Shown piece by piece: positions 33,035 through 42,835 of a stretch of 64,000 nucleotides of DNA. Position numbers and translations under genes: made by a program. The stretch's first letter is position 1. Each line of letters begins with the position of its first letter. The notes under the pieces are model-generated. The model worked only from the letters and a program-made list of their open reading frames with translations. It was not told the origin of the DNA and made no database searches. The DNA is from Actinernus sp. WN-2022 (lineage: Eukaryota; Cnidaria; Anthozoa; Actiniaria; Actinernidae), in contig JAOWCC010001589.1 in NCBI GenBank assembly GCA_030867875.1, positions 139,101,745 through 139,165,744 on the forward strand, read 5' to 3'.

Positions 33035-33660
33035 GAATGAAAACTGAAACCTTGTTTGTTGAAGCTATTTGCATTTATGAATAATAGCGTCTACGTAGGC
33101 GGTTTCATCTGTTTGGCTAGTATAGTAGAGGATTGGTAATTATAGTTCAGTAGGTAATTATAGTTCAGTTTCAGAGAAGAATTTACATCTCAAGAGTTTT
33201 CCTCAAAACAATAGGCTCTTCAGTTATCGCTAATCCCTAAGAACAATAGCAGAGTTGATCTAATGAGTCACAGTGGATTTTGTATACAATTATCTTATGA
33301 GTTATTAACTGTAAAGGAAAATAATAAAGACAGTTTAGAGCCTATCACGAGTAGTTTGTTCTTACTATATACGCTACAAAGGGTTTAGATATTGCGAGAT
33401 ATTTATTACTTTTTTCATTCAACTTCGAATGTATTCAGGGCCGATCGCTCCTGGTTTTAGAGACGACCCCAAACAATAGGCTTTGCCCAAACATACCGGA
33501 ATAGATCGATGATCTCATTCACATAAATAATAGATAATCTTCTGAGTTAATGAGATTCCACTTTATTCATGAGAGCGCCGCACTTTACCGCACTTTATTC
33601 ATGAGCGCCCTAATTAATTTATGCATGACCTAAGACAATAGGACTGTGACGTCACCCTAA
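33035..33660. other. Unassigned spacer
   Basis: Direct duplication of GGTAATTATAGTTCAG (about 33135-33170) and of CACTTTATTCATGAGAGCGC-like words (33560-33610). No gene. Confidence 0.35.
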
Positions 33661-33666
33661 TTAATG

Positions 33667-33712
33667 CATACGCCGCAGGTACGCCGCAATCCTGGCGGCG
33701 TACGCCGCAAAA
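33667..33712. repeat. TACGCCGC repeats forming a GC hairpin
   Basis: TACGCCGC occurs four times, twice facing GGCGGCGTAC. A stable hairpin is possible. Confidence 0.6.
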
Positions 33713-33801
33713 AAAGGGCTAATTCCATGCCTCTCCCACTACTAACACACACAGCCTATTTTAGACTCGGGCCCCCGCTTATGCGGTCTGATCATAGTTA
33801 A

Positions 33802-33944
33802 TTGTTGGCTTTCACTTGACGTCATAGCCGCCATGTTGCTGCCCTTAAACAATAGATTCTTCGTTAGCTTCTTTTGTTGGGGCACCAACATGGCCGCCAT
33901 GCCCTTTGTTATTTGAATCTCTGGGATTGAGTGAAAACCAGCAA
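33802..33944 (+). mobile_element. TTGCTGG MITE, copy 3 (most complete)
   Basis: TTGTTGGCTTTCACTTGACG to AGTGAAAACCAGCAA, 143 bp. Subterminal GCCGCCATGTTG and CAACATGGCCGCCAT pair, so the whole unit folds. Contains a CRE-like TGACGTCA. Confidence 0.88.
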
Positions 33945-34208
33945 TAGAGTGGAATGGTTAGGAAACCTGACAAACTACAAAGGGGCTAAGAAAGGTGCTG
34001 CGAATTATGTTGAAGGTGGGTAACACAAGATTGTACATGGTCATAGTTCATTGGCGTCCCCTGAACGACCGAACCCACACGTTTCTATTGGCTGATTGAT
34101 TAACAAATTGGAGTTTCTATTGTGTTTTGTGTAGGGTCACGGTTGGAAAAAGCGAACAAAGGCATATAACAAAGAAGGTCGCTGTCTTTTCCTAACCATT
34201 CCACTCTA
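33945..34208. mobile_element. 264-bp MITE abutting copy 3 (TAGAGTGGAATGG ends)
   Basis: Inverted ends TAGAGTGGAATGGTTAGGAA and its reverse complement CCATTCCACTCTA. If the outer TA is the target duplication it fits a TA-targeting family. Confidence 0.85.
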
Positions 34209-34386
34209 CCTATGGTCTGATCTAGTAAATTGCACAAAATGGCGGAAAATCGAAAATTCAAAAACTATCTTTTGAACGAATGACGACATTTCAGTTATAT
34301 CTTTAGTTTTGAAGATCTCTCGAGATGTTCTATCAGAAACAATCATCAAATATCTCACAATGTGTAATTTAAAATTTGGCATCAGC

Positions 34387-34773
34387 CAGGAGCCCATTAC
34401 CAGGAGCGTCCATCTTCCCCACTGTGTCTGTACCCCAGCACAGAGGTAGATGAGGCTATTTTTAGCATTGCGTTTCGCGCGAAAAAGAACAAAGGTAGGC
34501 TATTCTTAGCCAATCAGATAGCTAACGTCACTTCTCATTATCATTCTTCTCACTTTCAACGCGGGAATTCGAATTGCTGGTTTTCACTCAATCCCCAGAG
34601 ATTCAAATGTTGGTGCCCCAACAAAAGAAGCTAACGAGGAATCTATTGTTTAAGGGTACCAACATGGCGGCAACCTCTTTTCGCGGGAATTTCGAATCTA
34701 AAAATAGCCTCATCTACTCCTGTGCTGGGGACCCAACCCATAACAGAGGAACGCTCCTGGTAATGGGCTCCTG
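34387..34773. mobile_element. CAGGAG-family TIR element, copy 2, with 7-bp TSD
   Basis: 387 bp with ends CAGGAGCCCATTACCAGGAG and reverse complement. Exact 7-bp duplication CATCAGC at 34380-34386 and 34774-34780. The interior is inverted relative to copy 1 and carries a truncated TTGCTGG MITE at 34574-34674. Confidence 0.92.
34574..34674 (-). mobile_element. TTGCTGG MITE, copy 4 (truncated, nested)
   Basis: TTGCTGGTTTTCACTCAATC to GGTACCAACATGGCGGC, reverse of copies 1-3, lacking one end. Confidence 0.8.
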
Positions 34774-34914
34774 CATCAGCCTCATTTTCAGGCCAAAATC
34801 TGTTAAAAACAAAAAAGGCACGGTGTGTTAGCAGGAGTACTTTTACGTTGCAAACTTTGACGCCGATTGAATGAAAACTGAAAACGTTTTATGAACTTAC
34901 TCGTTATTTTAATT

Positions 34915-35850
34915 CGTGGACGGATGCACGCATGTACAGGAACGAGTTATCGGAGTTAGGTGGAATGGCGTCTCCATTTCCGAGGTCGTGTGGTGTATCT
35001 ATTTACGAAGATGTATTGACGGGTGATTGTGAGGAAAAAACTCGGAGAAGACGCGTCGAAGCTTTCGAAAGGATTGGTCATGCCGTGTAGTGTAGGCGCT
35101 TTCTCAGGTAAATATTTCGAAATGACTTAAAATTTACGTCTGTGAAGTTTCTCTGTTGTCTCTGTGTCTATCTTGGTACACTAATTCAAACCACACGTTA
35201 GTGTTTGGTAAGCGAACGTCTGTTGTGTTTTCGTGTCGAAAAACGTTGTTTAGGCCATAATTTCCGTCTAGAAATTTAGTATGGATACCCTAATGTTGCA
35301 GAGTTTTTATTTGGTGAAAATCCATGCAGTAGTTCTACTACAACTACAGACTGCTCACTTGAAATTCAGTGAAGGAAATGTGTCATTTCAGCCGTTTATC
35401 GCTAGTAATATAATCCCGCACGATCCCAATTTGACCTTTAGTAGCAACGAGATATAAGCATTTCCGGTTTCGGCCAATAGAATAAATGGCTTTCCTATAT
35501 CATTCTGTCTTGCTGGGTTTGCAAAAACATATTGTGGGATTGATTTTAGAATTGAAAACAGACAGAACACATGGCAGCAGACTAATGCCCTGACATATAC
35601 GAAGACTGCAAGGCTGATGCTCTCTGTATGTTACCTAATCTCATCTCACGCTACACACATATAGGCTCTGCCAACAACTTCCACAATAACGCAACACAGA
35701 ATAGCTCACTGACCATCCGCGAGTTGCCCTTAGGGGCCCTATGTTTACTCTATTTATTCCCACCGTGTTTGTTACATTTTAAGCATCTTATACTGATATT
35801 TTAGCTACTAGATCTCTGTTCAGAGCTAAAGTATAACCACTTTTCCTTAG
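34915..35850. other. Unassigned spacer
   Basis: No supported gene or element. Confidence 0.35.
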
Positions 35851-35854
35851 TACG

Positions 35855-36076
35855 TATAATAGAGCAAATTCCGTATGAGTGGGACAAACTACGGCATGTC
35901 CATAGCGTTACCGTAGCCGTACTGTAAATGTGCCGTACCGTAACCCTGTAATTTGATTGGATCAGCAGGACATAAACAATAGGAAAACCATTTCAATGTC
36001 ACAGCATGAAGTATGGTAACCGTACCGTAGTCATTGCCGTAGTTCGTCCCACTCATACGAAATTTGCTCTATTATA
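35855..36076. mobile_element. 222-bp MITE with about 40-bp TIRs (TATAATAGAGC ends)
   Basis: TATAATAGAGCAAATT...GAGTGGGAC...ACTACGGCA is mirrored at the right with two or three mismatches. TTACCGTA-type words continue inward. TA flanks fit a TA-targeting family. Confidence 0.88.
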
Positions 36077-36292
36077 TTTATTTTTGCAGCACAAGTTTGG
36101 TATTTTTAAGGAGATGAGTCACTATGAGAATCCTTTATATTCGCTGTCCGGGACGGCCAGAGTTATTTTCATATGAACTAATGAACTTTTCGCACATGTG
36201 GCATGGTTAAAATCAACTAAATCTGCAGAAAATGACCGACGAACTGTGTCTATATTGCATACCATTTCAATGAAGCATTGAGGGAGGCGACT

Positions 36293-36632
36293 TTAAAGTG
36301 GTACTGTCAATCCACAAATTAAACAGTAAATTTTCTCCTGACGTAAAACAAACTACTCAGTTTAGCAGAGTATGCTTTCCAGGTGCACTGGAGAAAATTG
36401 GAGACAATTTTGATGGAGGATGGATATGATTTGCGTGGATGAAAAAACTTAGCACTTTTAAGATAAATTTAGAGCAACTTGAAATCGGTTCACTGAACCG
36501 AATCAAATTTCTAGATCCACTTTAACCTTTGCCATCCTTTATCGAAAAAGTTTGAAAACTATATCAGTGATATTTTGTAATTTTGTTTTAAAGAAACTTG
36601 AAGGTGCAATTCGATTGACAGTGCGCCTTTAA
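36293..36632. mobile_element. 340-bp TIR element (TTAAAGTGGTACTGTCAATC ends)
   Basis: Ends TTAAAGTGGTACTGTCAATC and GATTGACAGTGCGCCTTTAA, 18 of 20 matching. Immediately adjoins the 77-bp tandem array, whose units also end CCTTTAA. Confidence 0.7.
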
Positions 36633-36640
36633 CTATTTCT

Positions 36641-37062
36641 AGCCAATTAACAGCCACCAATCGAACATTGACTCCAGACATGCGCAACACCATGACACAG
36701 CCCCTTTAATTATTTGTAGCCAATTAACAGCCACCAATCGAACATTGACTCCAGACATGCGCAACACCATGACACAGCCCCTTTAACTATTTGTAGCCAA
36801 TTAACAGCCACCAATCGAACATTGACTCCAGACATGCGCAACACCATGACACAGCCCCTTTAACTATTTGTAGCCAATGAACAGCCACCAATCGAACATT
36901 GACTCCAGACATGCGCAACACCATGACACAGCCCCTTTAACTATTTGTAGCCAATTAACAGCCACCAATCGAACATTGACTCCAGACATGCGCAACACCA
37001 TGACACAGCCCCTTTAATTGTCTGTAGCCAATTAACAGTCACCAATCGAACATGGACTCCAT
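36641..37062 (+). repeat. 77-bp tandem repeat, 5.5 copies
   Basis: Units start at 36641, 36718, 36795, 36872, 36949 and 37026 with AGCCAATTAACAGCCACCAA (one AATGAACAG variant) and contain ACATTGACTCCAGACATGCG. The near-identity of units implies recent expansion. A lone reversed unit is at 29399-29475. Confidence 0.95.
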
Positions 37063-37110
37063 ACCTTTAGCTCTCAAGTGAAGATCTGAAATGAGTTAGG
37101 GTTGACTTAC

Positions 37111-37379
37111 CCATACAGATCAGTATACCCCGTATCAACTCTATATTTGGAGCCGTGCCTCTTCATGAATTCCTTATATGGGTCAAGGGTCCATGTTGTC
37201 CCAACTGGCGCATACTCTAAGCCCTCAAATAAGCCAAATCCAAGTCGCGTGTTGATTTCAGGGTGTGTGTCCTCCACCACTATGTAGTCTCCAGGCTTCG
37301 TGAACTTGTCAAAGTGCGCCAAGACCCCAGACAGATTTATGTGCGCATCCTCCGTGATTAACCATGGGTGAGGTAGTTT
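37111..37379 (-). CDS. Methyltransferase gene, downstream exon (cephalosporin-hydroxylase/CmcI-like)
   Basis: A 269-nt exon with acceptor TATTTTTAG and donor GG/gtaagt, phase 0 in and phase 2 out, joining in frame to the exon ending at 47401. It encodes KLPHPWLITEDAHINLSGVL, then FDKFTKPGDYIVVEDTHPE, NTRLGFGLFEGLEYAPVGTT and a YKEFMKRHGSKYRVDTGYTDLYG end. The E-D-x-H and VVEDTH segments fit the C-terminal half of the CmcI/cephalosporin-hydroxylase family, SAM-dependent O-methyltransferase-like Rossmann enzymes whose substrate here is unknown. A final exon should lie downstream (left), but I could not identify it. Confidence 0.85.
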
Positions 37380-37760
37380 CTAAAAATAGCTTTGCGTTAA
37401 CAGTATTAAAATACCAAGATGAAGAGGGTCAACTTTACTTTGGAAAATAGAAATATCAAAAAACTTAGTGCTTTGGGGCAGGGAAATTACACTTTTCCCG
37501 CCTGTCGCTGATGGTATGGCTGTACTAACCTGCTTACAACTCTTATGGGTCTCGTCTCACCTTGGCCGCGCACTGGACACAGGTAACCTACAATCAAACT
37601 TTCCCGAAAAAACGATGGCGAAGCCGCTAGCACAGCTAGGCTATAGTATTATTCCCACTGGGAGCTGGCCGTTAAGCTCTAACTAACTATGCGTTGCTAT
37701 ATTGCAATCCGAGTGGCATCCTTCCCCTAGAGAGAGATTACATAGTCATGCGCATCCCGG
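37380..37760. other. Intron of methyltransferase gene, proximal part
   Basis: Within the 10-kb intron 37380-47400 (minus-strand gene). No supported feature of its own here. Confidence 0.45.
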
Positions 37761-37761
37761 G

Positions 37762-37946
37762 GTATAAATAACCCAGGTTTCTGTGTATCAATGCCTCTTT
37801 TTCGCCACGACTAGCAGGACATCTACGTTCAACGCTGGTCATCGCTGAACCCTTCACAAGTTAGCAAGACTTCACTCAACATGGCTCCAATACCAGCCGC
37901 GCCGCAAATTCAGGATGTAGCTGATGCCGTTAATGCCCGACTTCGA
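37762..37946 (+). promoter_or_regulatory. Candidate TATA box and truncated ORF start
   Basis: TATAAATA at about 37764 precedes an ATG at 37880 by about 115 bp. The frame begins MAPIPAAPQIQDVADAVNAR and is cut at 37947 by the RecQ-bearing fold-back. It could be the 5' end of a retroelement or intronless gene. The family is not recognised. Confidence 0.35.
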
Positions 37947-38132
37947 CTAGCCTGATTTTCAGACGGTACGAGGTCCTCCACTCACTTCCTCCCCCTCACC
38001 GTCTGATGGACTTTGGCAGAAACCGTGTTCCTGACGTCATTTAATTTCGACCAATCAGAGCGAAGGTTTTATTTTTGGAGAACTGAGGTATGCGTGGAAT
38101 GTCTAGTGGAGCCTGCATGAAGGAGAAGCCAA

Positions 38133-38291
38133 ATGGCGGACGATACAAACGGACTTGATATGGCTTTGGAGAAAGCGTGCGAAACTTTCGGCATTTCTGA
38201 ATTATTTCCCGAACAGAGAAAGGCAATATTACCCATCGTTTCCCGGAAGTACCTTGGCCATCACAGCTGCATCTATAGGCGACGACCCTAA
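38133..38291 (+). pseudogene. RecQ-like helicase N-terminal fragment, left arm
   Basis: 53-codon frame: MADDTNGLDMALEKACETFG, then ISELFPEQRKAI. FG-x-x-x-LFPEQ resembles RecQ motif 0, the adenine-binding segment ahead of Walker A. The frame leaves homology before any Walker motif and stops. It is part of the transposon arm, so it is a captured piece rather than a host gene. Confidence 0.65.
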
Positions 38292-38966
38292 CTTTTTAAA
38301 CAGGATTTTTCGTACAGTATTTCAAGCGCGTGGTCACAACACTGATCTAACTACCGGATTTGTTGTACTTTACAATTTGTCAAAATCAAGACTATTCAAA
38401 ATTCTGAAAACTTAAATATTTAGGCAAATGTAATCCAACTTTTACCATGACATATTCACTATATGTGTTCACTCCTGTAGAAATTTCATGCCATTCCATG
38501 AAAGATTTAGTCTTTTAGGACAGCAAAATTGTCAAAATAAAGTTTGTTAAAAATTCTGCAAACACAAATAATTGCCCAAATGTCGTGAAACTATTACCAT
38601 AACATACTCAGTATGTGTGGTCACTGCTGTAAAAAAATCATTACATTTCATGAAAGATTTGGTCTTCTAAATGCCAACATTCTAGGAGACATTACATTTT
38701 AATACGGCATACAAAGCGGTCGAGGATCGGAAGATTAATGGTTTTCCAAAGCCCGTAGCTAGTAGATTGATAAATATCGCGATATCGATGCACTTCCTAT
38801 CAGATTTTCCCGGTACACGTCTGAGGATAACATGTTTCTCCACGTTCTGTTTCTATAAGTTTGAAGCTGTAGAACATATTCTGCAGTGCATGAAAGAGCC
38901 GTGATTCTAGCGATCTGAAGAAGTTGTAGAAGGCTAGATAATTTCTCCTCTCTCGATTCTCGACCT

Positions 38967-39105
38967 AGATGCAGCTGTGGTAGCCAAGGTCCTTCCGGGA
39001 AACGAAGGATAATAATGCCTTTCTCTGTTCTGGAAATAATTCAGAAATGCCGAAAGTTTCGCACGCTTTCTCCAAAGCCATATCAAGTCCGTTTGTATCG
39101 TCCGC
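38967..39105 (-). pseudogene. RecQ-like helicase N-terminal fragment, right arm
   Basis: Minus-strand mirror of the left arm: GLDMALEKACETFGISELF, PEQRKALL and SRKDLGYHSCI, then a stop. The ATG context is lost by a small deletion. Differences from the left arm show the arms have diverged. Confidence 0.6.
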
Positions 39106-39282
39106 TTCATGCAGGCTCCACTAGACATTCCATGCATACCTCAGTTCTCTAAAAATGAAACCTTCGCTCTGATTGGTCGAAATGAAACAATGGCCAGAAC
39201 ACGGTTTCTGCCAAAGTCCATCAGACGGTGACGGGGAGGAAGCGTGCGGAGGACCTGCCGTACCGTCTGAAAATCAGGCTAG

Positions 39283-40640
39283 ACTTCCACAAGCACCAAG
39301 TGTCATTTACATTTTCTTTCGCTATATACTATATATGCCACAGGCTTTGTGCCATGGGTTTTGTGCCGTTTAATTTTCTCAATCACTAGAAGCTTTGGGA
39401 CATTGACGTTGCATAACGTTTCTAGGTTTTCAGTATTACTATTATTATCTTTTTACTATTTTTTTTAACTTTTTTACTAATGTATACGATTATATAAATA
39501 CATATATATAGGGTAGTTTTAGTATTTTAACTAGTAGGTCCACATCAGCTGTAAAGTTGCCATCATCGACCTGCATTACTAAATGAGTTATGTATGTATG
39601 CGGTATATATGTATGTTTAACTTTCTCATTCGCTAGAGGCTTTGGGCCATTTGTTACGCAAGTTTATCTTGCGACTTATCGTTATAGAGGCTCTATACCA
39701 GTTAACTTTTTCTTTTGCTGGAGGCTTTGTGCCATGAGCTTTGCGCTAATGTTACGCTAACGTTTGCGTTAATGTTAATCTGATGTGATCCGATCCGCTA
39801 ATCATCCAGACGCAAAAAGGTTTGACGCCATATTCAAGCACTGTCGCCCGTTGATGCATCGTCGTTCAGCTTTTGGGAGAAACGGAGGTGGCATCGCAGA
39901 TTTTAAAGGTGTGGGAATTCAGCAAAACCCAATCCATTGGCCTCCCGTTCCGAGTCACCTGGGATACCAGCAGACCTCCATGCGGGGCCCTAAGTTCCCT
40001 TCTCGAGGAAGAGGTGGAAGACACGGAGGCTGTTTCTCTGTATACAGGCCAGCACCAGGAAGGTGTTACAATTTCCGTCAGTTCAGACACGGGGTTAGAG
40101 TTTACCCAATCTCCAGGCGTTACTATTATTGTACATGTATTATCATCAATAAGGCCGCTTGTGGATACTACCTATTTCACTGTTGGGTAGTTTTTATTTT
40201 CCTATTCCCGCCGCCTACTTTCCCCGATTGGGTTATATAATACATTTTATGCTCTGTACGCGGACGGGGTATTTTGGTGCTAGTCCGCTAGCGTTGTCGT
40301 TTCATTTCTATCGCTATATAATACTGTGTTTATTTCTCTTCTCTAAGGCCACTCCCATTAAGCCACCGGCGTTCCATCCGTATGACTGATTCAAACCACC
40401 ATTGCTGGCGTGGTGCGACTGGAAGGGTGTAGCCCCCAGCGTGCTAGTTCTAAGTCCCTCGGGCGACATGGTTTCCAAGCGGGTATTGCTAATGGGATCC
40501 ATTTAAGTTCGTGGCCGTCGAGTTGCATACAGGATAGCCCGGCATCGTATCTCGAAATAGGCACATCCATACTTTCCATGCTCCAGCGGAATCAGAACTT
40601 ATAACGAAGTGATGGGTTTTCAACCCGTTTTTCCATGTTA
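39283..40640. other. Unassigned intronic stretch
   Basis: GGCTTTGTGCCATG-type words recur near 39343, 39625 and 39725. Frames at 39785-40240 on both strands are not recognised. It may be the 5' part of the LINE that follows or of an unidentified retroelement. Confidence 0.3.
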
Positions 40641-40992
40641 ATTTAACCTATCTGCTGTTATTATCTTTAAATCGTAATTAAGCCGATCGTCATCTCGTGT
40701 CTGAGTTTTGGGGAGGAAGGACCCTTTATCTATATGGAATACGAATGGTGGCGGTCGGACGCGCCTTCTTAAGTGTACTCTCTCCGCCATTTGGGCTGGT
40801 TTTTTTTCTCAGTAAGTCTATTTTAATAGGAGTTTGCCCGCTCAGCACACCGAGTTTGCTTTCAAAATCCAACTTAGTGATGTCTAACTGTCGTGCGGCT
40901 TCTCTAAAAGTTCCAGTCATGAAACAATCTAAACGTGGAGAATTACCATTCGACTCTATTGTCACTCTAATGGCGTATTTGCGCTCTGCTGT

Positions 40993-41016
40993 GACGTAGC
41001 AACAAATCCAGGGCCT
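40993..41016 (+). other. 2A-like ribosome-skipping motif in LINE ORF
   Basis: GACGTAGCAACAAATCCAGG plus GCCT reads D-V-A-T-N-P-G-P, the core D-x-x-x-NPGP of 2A peptides, preceded by hydrophobic FALCC. APE-type non-LTR elements of several invertebrates are known to carry such motifs at ORF starts. The usual Glu at the third position is Ala here. Confidence 0.75.
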
Positions 41017-42179
41017 GAACAACTTAGGCCTCAACGCTCTGCTGTACATGGCTATACAAGAAACCAACTTAAAGGTCGGTACACTCTGGTAAAGTCAACT
41101 ACAAAGTCAACTATAAACTTGATCCAGGAACTGCTGCTCGTCTCAACCGGTACGGAATCTACACCAGATCAAACTGGCTGGACTCTGATATCACAGCTGC
41201 GGATTTTAGTCAACGTATTCCTGTAAGGATTACCACAATGAAGAAAAGAAACTTTGCTATTCGTCAAAGAAATGCTGCCAGTCTACAAAACTGCATTCCT
41301 ATTTCTACCAGTTCGGTGGCCATGCCGACTTTGAATATTAATGATGTTAAGGACAATAGCCGACACCTCTGCGCTATTTCTGTGAGAGTTACTTCGCGCT
41401 CTGTTGAAAAATCAAACAACCTCATTAATATTAAAACTGAAAAACAGTCCTCGAAATGCATGCCGCGCCTTCGTCTTGCTACATGGAACGCTCAGACACT
41501 CGATTAACAAGAAGGCCGTCTCAATATGGGATCTTGTTATTTCGAAACATATCGACATTCTCGCCCTAACTGAGACCTGGCTCACTTAGAAAAGTACTAA
41601 TGACACTACTATAGCTGAAATACTGAATACTCTACTGGGTTACGAATTTCTACATTTACCTAGATCTACTGGGAAGGGAGGTGGTGTTGAAGTACTTATG
41701 CGAAAGGACTTTGATGTCAAGCAGAACGATGTCTCTTTATTGACATCAGTGGAGTATATGTATCTCTCCGTGACGTCCAATAACACGCTCGATCATCCAC
41801 CTCAGAATGTTAAAGAAGCAAAATCGTCAATGTGAACGAACATTTTTTCTATACGCCTTGAAGTCCATCGGCAGGTTTACACTGATAAATGCCGTGCTAA
41901 ATACGCTAACGCACTCGACTCTGCGAAGTCTTACTATTATAAAATCAAGATATCTAACTCTGATCAAAATCAGTTATTTCAGATGATCGTCACGGTTTGT
42001 TTAAGGTCAAGTCAGCTCCTCCCTTGCCGTCTCATGCGTTCCTATTTTCTTTGGGCGAGAATTTCAATGAGTATTGCTCCTCAAAAATACAGAGACTTAC
42101 TGTAGGGATTATTTACAGGAGTATGGAACTGTCAGTGTTAGTAAATTCCTCTACTTTAATAAGCTATTAGCTAAATGAA

Positions 42180-42835
42180 AAGTTACATGTACATGTATGC
42201 TAGAATAGCACCTGTGCTTGGACAGTGAAGTTAGAAATAATATGATCAGTCCACGAATCCTACTGAATAGCATTGATTTCTAAAAATGTTGAAAAGTATG
42301 GGTTGGTATAAACCCTGCAAAAATGAATTGTTTTCTAAAATACAAAAAAACACATCTCAATTAATATTATAATATTTTTGAGCAAGTTAAGTTCAGAAAG
42401 TTCAGAGACAGTGTTATGTGAAGTTGATTTATTATCATTACGGGGAGCAGTTGTAATAGGCCTTTTACATGAAACAGTCTGGAAACAGTCAGAAAACAGG
42501 CTGGTATAATACTTTGTCAACGAATGAATTGAGCTTGTGTTCTCCATGGGAACGATTTTGCCATGAATGCTGGATGGCAAGCTATCTTTAAACACGCTGT
42601 TTTAGAAAGATCGACAATCGATTGGACGTGGAAAATAGCATTTACAAACAGGATTTGCTAATAACACTACCGATCTCGTACAAGTGCCTTTAAATATATG
42701 AAGTAAGATTTGTTTGCATCTAGTACAACAATGTGATTGCATTCCTGCAAAATGCCCATCCATTATATATAAATTATTATCATCAGTAGTGAATGGAAAA
42801 GTTACATGTTACAATAGTTTGAAGCCACTGACAAG
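42180..42835. mobile_element. Non-coding insertion inside the LINE, shared with 49.1 and 63.3 kb
   Basis: Separates LINE linker and RT. GATTTCTAAAAATGTTGAAA...TATGGGTTGGT (42276-42310) recurs at 49110-49150. TTTGCTAATAACACTACCGA...GTACAAGTGC (42653-42690) recurs at 63268-63305. Family unknown. Confidence 0.7.

Larger units (their letters stand above)
34232..34910 (-). repeat. Dispersed repeat, copy interrupted by CAGGAG element
   Basis: Reverse-oriented copy of 30630-30910. The two halves (34232-34386 and 34774-34910) flank the 387-bp insertion. Confidence 0.8.
37947..39282. mobile_element. 1.34-kb fold-back element carrying RecQ-like helicase starts in both arms
   Basis: Arms of about 320-330 bp (37947-38276 and 38964-39282) are inverted copies, starting CTAGCCTGATTTTCAGACGG. 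ACTTC lies just outside both ends. The central 690 bp is AT-rich and non-coding. Both arms encode the N-terminus of a RecQ-like helicase (see separate entries). No transposase, so non-autonomous. Confidence 0.85.

Noticed and set aside
36641..37062. CRISPR-like array
   Set aside because: Head-to-tail 77-bp units with no unique spacers; a minisatellite.
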